NCBI RefSeq assembly: GCF_042659465.1
Contig: NZ_JBHSSW010000012.1
Coordinates: 248,001-312,000, forward strand
DNA length: 64,000 nt
Origin: Ponticaulis profundi
GTDB taxonomy: Bacteria; Pseudomonadota; Alphaproteobacteria; Caulobacterales; Hyphomonadaceae
Direction: 5' to 3'
Shown here piece by piece: positions 17,065 through 25,874 of this stretch; positions within the stretch are counted from its first letter, which is position 1; each line of letters starts with the position of its first letter. Below the pieces are notes generated by a model. The model did no database searches, was not told the origin of the DNA, and saw nothing but the letters and a program-made list of their open reading frames with translations. The position numbers and the translations under genes are program-made.

Positions 17065-17598
17065 TCAGTCGATTGTTGAGTCGAGTTCGGCATCCTCGAA
17101 GGCCCGTTTTGCAGCCAGAATGCTGAGCGCGCCGAACAGCAGGGACGCCAGCGTGTTGTAACCTGCCATGGAAATGCCGAACAGACGCCAGGCCGCTTCC
17201 GAGCAGGATACGGTCGCAAAGGCGCGATCGAGATCCATGCCAGCTGCGCTGCCGGCCAGCGAGTCTCCCAGTCCGCCCGAACACGCCGTTGGGCCCGGCC
17301 AGAATTTCCATTCAACACCTGCATGATAGCCCGCAATGACTGCGCTGGTGATGAATACCAGTGCGAGCAGGACGTTCACCGTTATCAGCAGACGTGGACT
17401 CGGTTTCAGGCGGATTACGCCATAGCCGATCGCGCCGAGGATCAGTGCAGCCCAGTAGACTTCACGCTGGCGCAGACAGAGCGGGCAGGGAGCAAGCAGC
17501 AGGAAATGCTCAAACGCATGCGCTGTTGCCAGCATGGCTGCGGCAATCGCGAGCGCAACGATTGGCCAGAAGGATGGTTTGAGCAGGGTTTTCAACAT
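17065..17598 (-). CDS. dsbB: Disulfide bond formation protein B
   Basis: DsbB re-oxidises periplasmic DsbA and passes electrons to quinone. From the ATG at 17598 the protein has 177 residues and four membrane helices. The first cysteine pair is Cys38-x-x-Cys41 in LAPCPLCLRQR; the second periplasmic loop carries Cys106 (PGPTACSG) and Cys132 (VSCSEA). The loop is shorter and more divergent than in E. coli, as in other alphaproteobacteria. A GTG at 17661 would add 21 residues including two more cysteines; neither start has a strong ribosome site, so the start is uncertain. No dsbA lies nearby. Confidence 0.88.
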   Translation of the reverse strand: MLKTLLKPSFWPIVALAIAAAMLATAHAFEHFLLLAPCPLCLRQREVYWAALILGAIGYGVIRLKPSPRLLITVNVLLALVFITSAVIAGYHAGVEWKFWPGPTACSGGLGDSLAGSAAGMDLDRAFATVSCSEAAWRLFGISMAGYNTLASLLFGALSILAAKRAFEDAELDSTID

Positions 17599-17703
17599 GG
17601 GCGGGGACACTGACAGAGGAAGGCAGTTTTGACACTGCGACGTGTTCGCACATTCTTGCACGTCTGATGTTTCTTGCGAACTAACAAGATGTTCTTGTTC
17701 TGC

Positions 17704-18372
17704 TTAATTGCCGCCAAACAGTTGAAGCAATGGTGCGAGTAGGGCGCGTGTGCCATCTGCTTCCATGAAGAAGGTTACGCCGAAGATCGCGACGATGGAT
17801 ACCAGAATGGAAATCCAGAGCAGACCGAGCACAAGTCCCAGAATGGTCATCACGCCGTCGCGCGCCATCAGACCGAAAGAGACCAGAGCGACGGCAAAGC
17901 CCGGAACGGTATTGGTGGCGGGCAGCGGCACCAGAATTGAGGCACAAAAGACGCAGAGAAACAGGCCGAGCAGGCGTTCTGCGATGGGTGTCGTCAGAAA
18001 GGTCAGTCTTGGTTTCGCAATTTTCTCGGCCCAGCCAAAATACTTTCGGCCACCGGTCGAAATGCGATCCAGGCCTTTCTTGTCGATCCGACGATCTGCG
18101 AATTTTCCAGGAAGCCAGGGCTCTTGTCGGCCCAGCACCATCTGAAAGGCGAGCGCGGCCATTGGCAGGGAGACGATCTGTGGCACGCCATAAAGAAAGG
18201 GCACGCAGCATGGCAGAGCGAGCGCGAACAGAATGGCACCGAAGGCGCGTTCATCCAGCGCATCAAAAATCTCGGATAAAGAAAACCCGTCTTCACTGGC
18301 TTCAGAGGCAAGCCGATCAAGGGCTGTCAGGATGGAGCCTTCGGGTTCACGCATGTGCTGGGTTTCCGTCAT
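17704..18372 (-). CDS. exoD: ExoD-like exopolysaccharide synthesis membrane protein
   Basis: A 222-residue inner-membrane protein of the ExoD family: an N-terminal soluble part with SLSEIFDALDERAFGAILFALALP, conserved ALPCCVPFLYGVPQIVSLPMAAL, a central AEKIAKPRLTFL, and a C-terminal set of hydrophobic helices. ExoD was first linked to exopolysaccharide production and alkali tolerance in Sinorhizobium; its molecular job is unknown. The gene ends 105 bases before dsbB on the same strand. It is divergent from a small membrane protein gene. Confidence 0.88.
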   Translation of the reverse strand: MTETQHMREPEGSILTALDRLASEASEDGFSLSEIFDALDERAFGAILFALALPCCVPFLYGVPQIVSLPMAALAFQMVLGRQEPWLPGKFADRRIDKKGLDRISTGGRKYFGWAEKIAKPRLTFLTTPIAERLLGLFLCVFCASILVPLPATNTVPGFAVALVSFGLMARDGVMTILGLVLGLLWISILVSIVAIFGVTFFMEADGTRALLAPLLQLFGGN

Positions 18373-18507
18373 GGTTTCTGATTACGCGGATTTTCACAAT
18401 TGAGGAACCTGAGAAATGCCCGATGTGACATTCATCTCAGGTCTGCTAAACGAAACTTTCATAGGGTGTCCGGGAGACAGACCACAGATGAAAAATGAGG
18501 CAGGATA

Positions 18508-18876
18508 ATGGTGTGGCTGACCATGCTCGCCAAGGCGTTCGGATATGCAATCGCAATCCTCGTTCTGACGGAAATTGCGAAGCGCAATTCATTTATTGCG
18601 GCTGTCATTATTGCGTTTCCGATTATGACGGTTCTCACCATCGCCAATCTCTATCTGGAGACGGGTGATCCGGGGCCAGCCTATAAGCTTGCCTACACAA
18701 CCTTCTGGCTGATCATTGCCAGCCTCTCCTTCTTTGTTGTGCTGTATGCCTGCCAGTCAGCCGGATTTTCTTTCTGGTTCGGTTTCAGCATCGCGGTGGT
18801 GGCTACCATCGCCTCCATTATTGGTCTGACATTCCTGCTGCGCCAGTTGGGGATCAACCTGCTCAGCAATGTTTGA
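18508..18876 (+). CDS. DUF3147-like small membrane protein
   Basis: The 122-residue protein has four predicted membrane helices (about 5-22, 30-46, 62-82, 90-112). The sequence TEIAKRNSFIAAVIIAFP and NLYLETGDP fit the DUF3147 family of small inner-membrane proteins with no assigned function. GGCAGGATA precedes the ATG. It lies 46 bases or so before the serine hydrolase gene and may be transcribed with it. Confidence 0.7.
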   Translation: MVWLTMLAKAFGYAIAILVLTEIAKRNSFIAAVIIAFPIMTVLTIANLYLETGDPGPAYKLAYTTFWLIIASLSFFVVLYACQSAGFSFWFGFSIAVVATIASIIGLTFLLRQLGINLLSNV

Positions 18877-18928
18877 ACCTTTCGCTGGGGCAGGTTAAGG
18901 GAGCATCCAGGCAAAAAGGAGAATGCGT

Positions 18929-20071
18929 ATGTCGGACAATGTCAGAGGCTATGTGAAACCCGGCTTTGAACACGTACGCGATGTCTTCGCTCAGAACTTT
19001 GAAAAGGGTGAAGAGCTCGGTGCGGGCTTTGCGGCGATTCAGGATGGCGAGGTCCTCGTCGACCTGCAGGGTGGTTTCGCCGACCGTGCGAAAAAGCAGA
19101 TCTGGGATGAGCGTACGCTGGTGCCGATCTATTCCACCACCAAGGCGATTTCCGCATTCGTGGTCGCGTATGTGCTGTCTCAGTCTGATCGCTATTCCCA
19201 TGAAAGCAAAATGACAGAGTTCTGGCCGGAATTCGGTGCTGCGGGAAAAGAGGCGCTGACCATCGGGGATGTGCTCTCCCATCAGGGCGGCTTACCCGGA
19301 TTCAAGGATGAATTCGATCCCTCGCTCTGGCTTGATCCGGTCGGCCTGTCTGCAAAGCTCGCCGAAACCGAGCCGCTCTGGTCGCCGGTTCCGGATGGCA
19401 CGAGTGGTTATCATCCGCTGACCTGGGGCTATCTTGCCGGTGAAATCGTACGCCGGATCGCCGGAAAATCCCTGGGCACGGTTCTGGCTGAGGTCATTAC
19501 AGGAACAGCCGGTGATGCGCCGGACATTGATTTCTGGATCGGCACACCTGAAAGCGAACATGACCGCTGCGCCGATATCCAGCGGCCCAAGGAATTGCCT
19601 GAGCTCGGTCCGATCAATGATTTCAAGAAAGCGGCTTTCATGACCAAATGGGCGTCTCCCAACCGGGGTGGGCCTGAGTGGCGCAAGACTGAAATTCCTT
19701 CAGCGAATGGTCATGGGACCGCAAAGTCCGTTGCTCAGCTCTATGCCGGCTTCGCGCAAGGCGGACGCATTGGTGAGACGCAGTTTCTGGATGAAGAAAG
19801 CTGGGAAGGGCTGACACGTCAGCGCACATTCGGGCCGGATCGTGTCCTTCCGTTCGAGATTGAGTTTGCTGCAGGCGTGATGCGGAATTCGAGCGAATTC
19901 TATGGCCCAAACCATAACAGCTTTGGGCATTCCGGCTGGGGTGGATCTGCGGCACTCGGAGATCCGGACCTGAAGCTATCGGCGGCTTATGTCATGAACC
20001 GTCAGAGCAACAAGCTGCAGGCCGACCCGCGCGGTCAGCGCCTGTTTGCGGCGCTGTACGATTGTATCTGA
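18929..20071 (+). CDS. Serine hydrolase, beta-lactamase/EstB family
   Basis: The ATG at 18929 is chosen because AAGGAG (18916-18921) lies seven bases before it; the ATG at 18923 is too close. The 380-residue protein has the class C beta-lactamase-like fold: catalytic Ser-x-x-Lys in YSTTKAIS (about 69-76), TIGDVLSHQGGLPGF, the tyrosine motif in GYHPLTWGYLAGEIVRR, and HSGWGGS near the C terminus in place of Lys-Thr-Gly. There is no signal peptide, so it acts in the cytoplasm as an esterase or amidase rather than in antibiotic resistance. Its end lies one base from the convergent PspB-like gene. Confidence 0.9.
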   Translation: MSDNVRGYVKPGFEHVRDVFAQNFEKGEELGAGFAAIQDGEVLVDLQGGFADRAKKQIWDERTLVPIYSTTKAISAFVVAYVLSQSDRYSHESKMTEFWPEFGAAGKEALTIGDVLSHQGGLPGFKDEFDPSLWLDPVGLSAKLAETEPLWSPVPDGTSGYHPLTWGYLAGEIVRRIAGKSLGTVLAEVITGTAGDAPDIDFWIGTPESEHDRCADIQRPKELPELGPINDFKKAAFMTKWASPNRGGPEWRKTEIPSANGHGTAKSVAQLYAGFAQGGRIGETQFLDEESWEGLTRQRTFGPDRVLPFEIEFAAGVMRNSSEFYGPNHNSFGHSGWGGSAALGDPDLKLSAAYVMNRQSNKLQADPRGQRLFAALYDCI

Positions 20072-20072
20072 C

Positions 20073-20309
20073 CTAGAGGTCCCGCAGTTCGCGTGACAGG
20101 CGTTCGTCAGGATCGGTCACGATCTTTTCGAGCGTTCGGACGCGTTCGCGCAGGTCTCTGACCTCACGCTTGAGGGCATCCACATCCTCGGCGCTGCCAG
20201 CGCTTTCCTGATTATGCTTCAGCTTGATCCAGTTCTGGATCACGCCGGCGCCGACGGCAATCAGGACGATTGCAACGACCATTGTAAAAGGTGAGTCTAT
20301 GTCAAACAT
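20073..20309 (-). CDS. PspB-like small membrane/coiled-coil protein, copy 1
   Basis: A 78-residue protein: one N-terminal membrane helix (about 10-27), a polar linker, then a coiled coil with LRERVRTLEKIVTD near the end. This is the arrangement of phage-shock protein B, and the LE-x-IV-T-D motif is common in alphaproteobacterial PspB-like proteins. The last 34 residues match the neighbouring small protein at 20342-20545 (19 identical). AGGA lies nine bases before the ATG. No pspA or pspC is visible. A role in envelope stress is inference. Confidence 0.7.
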   Translation of the reverse strand: MFDIDSPFTMVVAIVLIAVGAGVIQNWIKLKHNQESAGSAEDVDALKREVRDLRERVRTLEKIVTDPDERLSRELRDL

Positions 20310-20341
20310 GCGATGTCATCCTGATGCTGGCGGATGTGGTT

Positions 20342-20545
20342 TTAAAGTTTGCGAATATCACGGGAAAGTCCGGCGTCGGAATCCGTAACGATACGTTCAA
20401 GCGTATTTACACGCTCGCGCAATCTGAAAAGTTCGTCTTGCATGCGACCCATTTCAGGTGTGGCGGATTCCTTGTCTTTCTTCCCCATGCTGCCAACCAT
20501 CGCGAGGGCGACAATGGCGAGCACAAGAAACAGGAACAGGCTCAA
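20342..20545 (-). CDS. PspB-like small membrane/coiled-coil protein, copy 2 (TTG start)
   Basis: A 67-residue paralogue of the protein 32 bases downstream: an N-terminal hydrophobic helix (LFLFLVLAIVALAMVG), a lysine-rich turn, and a coiled coil with LRERVNTLERIVTD. The start codon is TTG, supported by a strong AAGGAGG nine bases upstream and by the match of N-terminal layout to its sister. Two tandem copies may form a mixed membrane complex. It follows dut on the same strand by about 100 bases. Confidence 0.7.
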   Translation of the reverse strand: MSLFLFLVLAIVALAMVGSMGKKDKESATPEMGRMQDELFRLRERVNTLERIVTDSDAGLSRDIRKL

Positions 20546-20649
20546 ATTCTATATCCTCCTTAAATTATCGATATTCGATATATAAGAAGAAATTGCCTGT
20601 CATGTAAGGGGGAAGATTAAAAAATCGACAGAAATCGGATTGGAGGGCT

Positions 20650-21117
20650 CTAGCTTTTGCCGGTTGATCCGAAGCCGCCTTCTCCGCGAGATGTGTCCGG
20701 CAGGACAGAAACAGCGCGCCATTCGCCCTGGATGACCGGTGCGAGCAGAAGCTGGGCAATGCGCTCGCCGCGCTGAATGGTGAAGGCCTCTTTGCCAAGA
20801 TTGATCAGTAAGACTTTCAACTCGCCGCGATAATCGCTGTCGATCGTGCCCGGCGTGTTCAGGCAGGTGATGCCATGTTTGAAAGCAAGCCCTGAACGCG
20901 GACGGACCTGCATTTCATAGCCTTGCGGGATGGCAAAGGTGAGCCCGGTCGGCACGAGGGCGCGGTCACCCGGCTCCAGCGTCAGGGGTTCATCGTCTGC
21001 AACCGCGGCACGCACATCCATGCCTGCAGAGCCTTTGGTTTCGTATTTCGGAAGCGCCAGACCCTCGAAATGGGGGAGGGCGACATAATCCAGCTCAAGT
21101 GAGACAGAGAGACTCAT
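20650..21117 (-). CDS. dut: Deoxyuridine 5'-triphosphate nucleotidohydrolase
   Basis: dUTPase splits dUTP to dUMP and pyrophosphate, keeping uracil out of DNA and feeding thymidylate synthesis. The 155-residue protein has all five motifs: GSAGMDVRA (motif 1), RPRSGLAFKHGI (2), NTPGTIDSDYRGE (3), RGERIAQLLLAP (4) and the C-terminal arm RGEGGFGSTG (5). The usual homotrimer is expected. It lies 30 bases behind coaBC on the same strand, and the two are likely cotranscribed, an order often seen in alphaproteobacteria. Confidence 0.96.
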   Translation of the reverse strand: MSLSVSLELDYVALPHFEGLALPKYETKGSAGMDVRAAVADDEPLTLEPGDRALVPTGLTFAIPQGYEMQVRPRSGLAFKHGITCLNTPGTIDSDYRGELKVLLINLGKEAFTIQRGERIAQLLLAPVIQGEWRAVSVLPDTSRGEGGFGSTGKS

Positions 21118-21147
21118 GCAAACAACTTTCCTGCGAATCGGATGACG

Positions 21148-22338
21148 TCAGGTCAGTTTATCTGCAACCCGGTCGACGATCCATTTCGCGATGCTGGCTT
21201 TATCGGCCCAATCGGAGTGTTCCACACCTGTTGTGCTGTAAAGGCTGACCTTGTTGTTGAGCCCGCCCATGACATCGCCGGAGACATCGTTTGCGATGAT
21301 CCAGTCGCAGCCCTTTCGCGCGAGCTTTCCCTGTGCGTGCGTTTCCATGTCATTGGTTTCAGCCGCAAAGCCGATCACGAGTTCCGGGCGCTCATCACTC
21401 AAGTGCGAGATGGTCTTCAGAATGTCCGGGTTTTCCGTCAGCTCGATCATGGCTGGGGCGTTCTCGCCCTTCAGCTTCAGCTTGGTGTCCGACGAAGAGG
21501 ATGGTCGCCAGTCGGCGACGGCGGCAACCGAAATAAAGCCATCAGCCGGCAAAGCGTTCTGTACAGCGCCCAGCATCTCAACCGCCGTCTTTACGCTGAC
21601 CAGGTCAGCGCCAGCGGGCGGCGGCAGGGCGACAGGTCCGGAGACCAGAGTGACCTTTGCACCGCGCGAAATCAGGGCTTCGGCAATGGCATAACCCTGA
21701 CGACCAGATGAGTGGTTCGACAGAAAACGGACAGGGTCAATCGGTTCGACCGTCGGGCCTGCTGTGATAATGAAATGCTTGCCGCTCAGGTCTCTCTTTG
21801 GCTGGAGCGCTGAGAGAATAGCCTGTTTGATGGCCGGAACGTCAGGAAGCCGTCCGGGGCCGAACTCGCCGCAGGCCATCAGGCCTTCATCGGGCTCCAT
21901 GACAATGGCGCCGTCCTGGCGGAGCTGGGCGACATTGCGCTTTACAGCCTCATGTTCCCACATGCGCACATTCATGGCGGGCACGAACAGGACTTGCTTA
22001 TCGGTGGCGAGCAGCATGGTGGAGGCCAGATCGTCGGCATGGCCATTGGCCGTTTTCGCCATCAGGTCAGCGGTCGCAGGGCAAACGACAACGAGATCGG
22101 TCGAGCGCGACAGTTCGATATGGCCCATTTCAGCCTCGTCATCGAGATCAAACAGCTCGGTAAAGCATTTCTCACCAGACAGCGCGGATACAGAAAGCGG
22201 CGTCACGAATTCCTGGGCTGCGCGGGTCAGGATGACGCGAGCGCGCACACCAGCGCGTCCAAGTTCCCGGATGAGCTCCAGGCTTTTATACGCAGCAATA
22301 CCGCCGCTGATCACAAGAAGAATGCTCTGATCCGGCAT
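21148..22338 (-). CDS. coaBC: Bifunctional phosphopantothenoylcysteine decarboxylase/phosphopantothenate-cysteine ligase
   Basis: The 396-residue protein makes 4'-phosphopantetheine for coenzyme A in two steps. The N-terminal flavin half (CoaC) has the His in GHIELSRSTD, the VPAMNVRMWEHEAV segment and the ACGEFGPGRLPD loop with its catalytic cysteine. The C-terminal CoaB half starts near residue 187 with ITAGPTVEPIDPVRFLSNHSSG and carries the AVADWRP and KLKLKGENAP nucleotide and dimer parts. Full length and intact. It is followed by dut and preceded, after a terminator, by an unrelated secreted-protein gene. Confidence 0.96.
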   Translation of the reverse strand: MPDQSILLVISGGIAAYKSLELIRELGRAGVRARVILTRAAQEFVTPLSVSALSGEKCFTELFDLDDEAEMGHIELSRSTDLVVVCPATADLMAKTANGHADDLASTMLLATDKQVLFVPAMNVRMWEHEAVKRNVAQLRQDGAIVMEPDEGLMACGEFGPGRLPDVPAIKQAILSALQPKRDLSGKHFIITAGPTVEPIDPVRFLSNHSSGRQGYAIAEALISRGAKVTLVSGPVALPPPAGADLVSVKTAVEMLGAVQNALPADGFISVAAVADWRPSSSSDTKLKLKGENAPAMIELTENPDILKTISHLSDERPELVIGFAAETNDMETHAQGKLARKGCDWIIANDVSGDVMGGLNNKVSLYSTTGVEHSDWADKASIAKWIVDRVADKLT

Positions 22339-22435
22339 GGGAAGCGTTCACCTTTTTGTCGTTCTGCCCTGCTTCTATAGGATGAGTATTGCTGTTTGGG
22401 AAACCATTCCCGAATTCGCGTCGCTGCCAAAAGAA

Positions 22436-22459
22436 AAGGGGCAGCGTGTGCTACCCCTT
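22436..22459 (-). terminator. Terminator after the secreted Pro/Cys-rich protein gene
   Basis: AAGGGGCAGC (22436-22445), loop GTGT, GCTACCCCTT (22450-22459), with one mismatch. On the minus strand it is followed by TTTTC TTTT, fitting the end of the gene at 22483. Confidence 0.7.
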
Positions 22460-22482
22460 ATCATCAGTCTTGTCTGGCCGGA

Positions 22483-23340
22483 CTAGCGGTAGATCGGGCG
22501 ACCAACATCCACGTTCGGAATGTATTTGCCATTGGCGACGTTATAGGTGCGCACAAGACCGGGAACGTTAGATGCAAACACGGCTTCTTCTGTGGTTTCC
22601 TCTTCGCAGTCGCGACGTGCGCGAAGCGAATAAAGAACGCTGGACGTGGCTTCGCGGCAGGCCCGCTCAGACGCTTCCTCGATACGCTTCAGCAGGATCA
22701 GGTTCCGTTCTTCCACCGGGTAGCCGTTAATGTCGGAATAGCAGACTGAGTACTGGCGGCGTCCATCGCGGGTATCAGACAGGCGTTCGATGATGTCAGC
22801 GCCGCAGGTTTCAACCGGGCGGGCGATGGGGTGATAAACCGGAGGCTGCGCGATTGGGGCAGGCTGGGGTGCCGGCTGATATGGATATCCGTAACCTGCG
22901 CAAGGCGTTGGTTGAGGACGCGCTGAATAGCGGACCACTTTTGGTGGCACGCAAGGGGCTGCCTGTGGCGCAGGCGCATAAGTCGGGCAAACCGAATAGG
23001 TTTGCTGACATGGCTGCTGAACCACGCAGTCAGTTGCACAGGTGGAGCTGACCTGACGGGTGTAGGTATATCTCGGCTCAACATAGGTGCGTTTGTAAAC
23101 AATGCGGCCGGGCGGAGGCGCGGTTGTCACAAGGCGACGTTCTTCGCTCAGATTAAGCTGCGTCGTCGCATCAGAGCGCTGTATATAAACAGGCGCTGGC
23201 GGAACGGTTTTGGTGACCTGTTTTTGCACGGGTGCAATGGGCTGTGGCTTCAGACCCTTGCCTGGCTCTCCGGCATGCGCAGCAACGCTGAGTGCTGCAG
23301 CTGTCAGGCCTGAGACGATAAGTTTCGAAAAAACATGCAT
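22483..23340 (-). CDS. Secreted proline- and cysteine-containing protein, unknown
   Basis: From the ATG at 23340 (GAGGGTGG just upstream) the protein has 285 residues. A signal peptide ends near VAAHAGEP. A proline/glutamine/alanine-rich middle (QPTPCAGYGYPYQPAPQPAP) holds several cysteines (STCATDCVVQQPC). The C-terminal 110 residues (ETCGADIIERLSDTRDGRRQYSVCYSD) look folded, with RRDCEEETTEEAVFASNVPGLVRTYN. No family is recognised. It may be an envelope or surface protein. The gene is alone between ubiB and coaBC. Confidence 0.65.
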   Translation of the reverse strand: MHVFSKLIVSGLTAAALSVAAHAGEPGKGLKPQPIAPVQKQVTKTVPPAPVYIQRSDATTQLNLSEERRLVTTAPPPGRIVYKRTYVEPRYTYTRQVSSTCATDCVVQQPCQQTYSVCPTYAPAPQAAPCVPPKVVRYSARPQPTPCAGYGYPYQPAPQPAPIAQPPVYHPIARPVETCGADIIERLSDTRDGRRQYSVCYSDINGYPVEERNLILLKRIEEASERACREATSSVLYSLRARRDCEEETTEEAVFASNVPGLVRTYNVANGKYIPNVDVGRPIYR

Positions 23341-23442
23341 GTGGGCCACCCTCAATTGGTTTACAGAAAGTAAACATCAATCAGCAGGCGGAAACAACTG
23401 AACACTACAGCGAGGCTGTATGCTCGTGCAGCTTTTCACGTA

Positions 23443-24999
23443 TCACGAGAAAATTGTGCCGTAGAGCGACAATCCGGCGAATACGCCGATCATGATGGCA
23501 ATGGCGAGACCTGTCAGCGTCCGGATCGGTGCGCGTAGCAGGGCATAGAACGGATGATTGTCCGCATTGCGTGCGGCTTTGGACTGCGCCTCAATCATGT
23601 GTTCGAGATTGTCGAAGACTTCCGGTAGGCGGCGCAGACGCGCTGTCGTGTCCCGGAAGACATCGCGGGCGATCTCCGTGCCACCAATCGGGCTGAATTC
23701 CTTGCGAATCCATTCTTCGACAACGGGCTCTGCAGCGTGCCAGATATTGTGGTGCGGATCGATGGCGCGCGCCACGCCTTCGACCTGTACCATCGTCTTC
23801 TGGAGCAGAACGAGTTCTGGCCGCAAATGCATGCCGAAGACATTGGTGAAATCGAGCAGCTGGAGAAGGAGGCGTCCCATGGAGACGTCCTGTGCATCCT
23901 TGCCGTGGATGGGTTCGCCAATTGAGCGCAGCGCTTGTGCGAAATCACCAACAGAGCGGTCGGCGGGCACATAACCTGCTTCGAAATGAACTTCCGCCAC
24001 GCGTTTATAATCGCGCTTGATGAAGCCGTGCAGAATCTCTGCAAGGAAGTGGCGCTCATTGCGGCCAATCCGTCCGACAATGCCAAAGTCGATCAGGAAA
24101 AGCCGTCCGTCATGCGCGCGGATCATGTTGCCTTCGTGCATGTCCGCGTGAAACACGCCGTGGTGAATGGCGGCAATCAGGAATCCGCGGGTGACACGAT
24201 TGGCGAGCTCGACCCGATCGAAGGTCAGCGCGTTCAGCTTGGCGATGTCTGTGAGCGAGACGCCGTCGATCCATTCCGTTGTCAGGACTGTTTTGCCAGA
24301 CCGTTCCCAATCGACTTTCGGAACGTGGAACTCATCTGACTGTGCAGCGATTTCGGCAAACTCATCAGCGCCGCCCGCTTCCAGTCGCAGGTCCAGCTCT
24401 TTTTCCATGGATGCGGCGAGCGTATTAACGAAGGCGACCGGCTCCATGCGTCTGGAATTCGGATCCACACGCTCAATGGTCGAAGCAGCCCGTTTCATTG
24501 CCTTGAGTTCGCGCATGATCCGGCGTTCTACGTCAGGGCGGAGCACCTTTACGGCGCGGGCGCCGGTTGGCAGCTGCACCTTATGCACTTGCGCGAGAGA
24601 GGCAGCGGCCAGGGCTGGCTCAAGCCGCGGAAACAGTCTCTGCCATTCTGCGCCGAATTCTTTTTCCAGCTGTTTTTCCGCATCAGCGGGCGGGAATGCC
24701 GGGAGCTTGTCCTTGAGGCGAGACAGGTCCTGTGTGGCTTCAACGCCGAACACATCCGGACGCGTGGCGAGCAATTGACCGAGCTTGATATAAGCAGGCC
24801 CCAGTTCTTCCAGGGCGGCAGCAAGGCGTTCGCCAGGGCGACCTTTTGGTTTGCCGCCCGTAGCCCGCAGCAGGCCGCCAAACATCCGCGCCGGCAAGGG
24901 CAGTCGGCTGGAATATTCTGCGGGCAGGATCACATCATGGCGCGCGAGTTTCACGCCCGCCTTGATCAGTCGCCAATAGTCAGAAATCGCTGCCAGCAT
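23443..24999 (-). CDS. ubiB: Ubiquinone biosynthesis regulatory kinase-like protein UbiB
   Basis: UbiB is an atypical kinase/ATPase of the ABC1/ADCK family needed for ubiquinone synthesis; it is thought to help extract or present lipid intermediates. The 518-residue protein shows the KxGQ-type motif (AYIKLGQLLATRPDVFG), a nucleotide-site lysine in ARAVKVLRPDV, the catalytic HADMHEGNM, the DFGIVGR metal motif, and two C-terminal membrane helices (IRTLTGLAIAIMIGVFAGL). The ATG follows the ubiE stop codon with no gap, so the two are translationally coupled. Confidence 0.95.
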   Translation of the reverse strand: MLAAISDYWRLIKAGVKLARHDVILPAEYSSRLPLPARMFGGLLRATGGKPKGRPGERLAAALEELGPAYIKLGQLLATRPDVFGVEATQDLSRLKDKLPAFPPADAEKQLEKEFGAEWQRLFPRLEPALAAASLAQVHKVQLPTGARAVKVLRPDVERRIMRELKAMKRAASTIERVDPNSRRMEPVAFVNTLAASMEKELDLRLEAGGADEFAEIAAQSDEFHVPKVDWERSGKTVLTTEWIDGVSLTDIAKLNALTFDRVELANRVTRGFLIAAIHHGVFHADMHEGNMIRAHDGRLFLIDFGIVGRIGRNERHFLAEILHGFIKRDYKRVAEVHFEAGYVPADRSVGDFAQALRSIGEPIHGKDAQDVSMGRLLLQLLDFTNVFGMHLRPELVLLQKTMVQVEGVARAIDPHHNIWHAAEPVVEEWIRKEFSPIGGTEIARDVFRDTTARLRRLPEVFDNLEHMIEAQSKAARNADNHPFYALLRAPIRTLTGLAIAIMIGVFAGLSLYGTIFS

Positions 25000-25824
25000 T
25001 CAAACGGCCCAGCCAAAATGAAGCGCGGCGATGCCGCCAGAGAAATTGGTGCAATCCACACGCTTGAAACCTGCCGCCTCAATCCGGCGCAGAACTTCAT
25101 CCTGTTTCGGAAAGCGACGGATGGATTCAACAAGATACTGATAGGAGGGTGCGTCGCCTGCGATCAGATCGCCAAGCTTTGGGATCACGTTGAAGGAATA
25201 GGCGTCATAAGCCGATTGCAGCACACCCGCTGTCATGTGTGAAAATTCGAGGCAGGCATAGCGTCCGCCCGGTTTCAGAACACGCCGGAACTCACGAAAG
25301 GCCTGATCCATATCGGCGACGTTACGAATGCCGAAAGCGATGGCCAGCGCGTCAACACTGCGATCCTTGAAGGGAAGGGCCATGGCATCGCCGCACACCC
25401 AGTCGAGTTCACCGCGCGCCTGAAGCACTTCTTTCCGCTCGCGACCGGACGCCATCATGGAATCATTGATGTCGCAGACAATGGCCTGCGTTTTCAGATG
25501 ATGCTGGCCGTAACGTGTCGCCTTCTGATCTGCGCGCTTGAGAAAGGCGAGGGACAGATCGCCCGTGCCACCCGCCACATCGAGGAAGACTTCGCCTGGC
25601 TGGGGGTTGATCCGGTCCATGGTGAAGGTTTTCCAGACCCGGTGGACGCCAGCGGACATCAGGTCATTCATCAGATCATATTTGGAGGCGACCGAACGGA
25701 ACACACCTTTGACCTTCGACACCTTTTCGTCGGGTGTCACATCCGTGAATCCAAAAGAGACCTTCTCGGTCAGCTCAGGATCGAGGGGCGTGTCGGATGG
25801 CGGTTGGGCAATGTGATCTGTCAT
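25000..25824 (-). CDS. ubiE: Demethylmenaquinone/2-methoxy-6-polyprenylbenzoquinol methyltransferase UbiE
   Basis: UbiE adds the C-methyl group in ubiquinone synthesis using S-adenosylmethionine. The 274-residue protein has FGFTDVTPDEKVSKVKGVF and YDLMNDLMSAGVHRVWK, the SAM loop VFLDVAGGTGDLSL, DINDSMMASG and AIAFGIRNVADMDQAF, all UbiE marks. An insert near residue 110 (KATRYGQHHLKTQ) makes it slightly longer than the E. coli enzyme. It heads a two-gene unit with ubiB. The upstream neighbour, a PIN-domain gene, is on the same strand 50 bases away. Confidence 0.96.
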   Translation of the reverse strand: MTDHIAQPPSDTPLDPELTEKVSFGFTDVTPDEKVSKVKGVFRSVASKYDLMNDLMSAGVHRVWKTFTMDRINPQPGEVFLDVAGGTGDLSLAFLKRADQKATRYGQHHLKTQAIVCDINDSMMASGRERKEVLQARGELDWVCGDAMALPFKDRSVDALAIAFGIRNVADMDQAFREFRRVLKPGGRYACLEFSHMTAGVLQSAYDAYSFNVIPKLGDLIAGDAPSYQYLVESIRRFPKQDEVLRRIEAAGFKRVDCTNFSGGIAALHFGWAV

Positions 25825-25874
25825 GACTTCCAGTTAGGACGGATTTGGCTTTCGGGAAAGCGTGACCTTTGCGC

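Noticed and set aside
18929..20071. Reading the serine hydrolase as an antibiotic beta-lactamase
   Set aside because: There is no signal peptide, and the Lys-Thr-Gly motif is replaced by HSGWGGS, as in EstB-type esterases.
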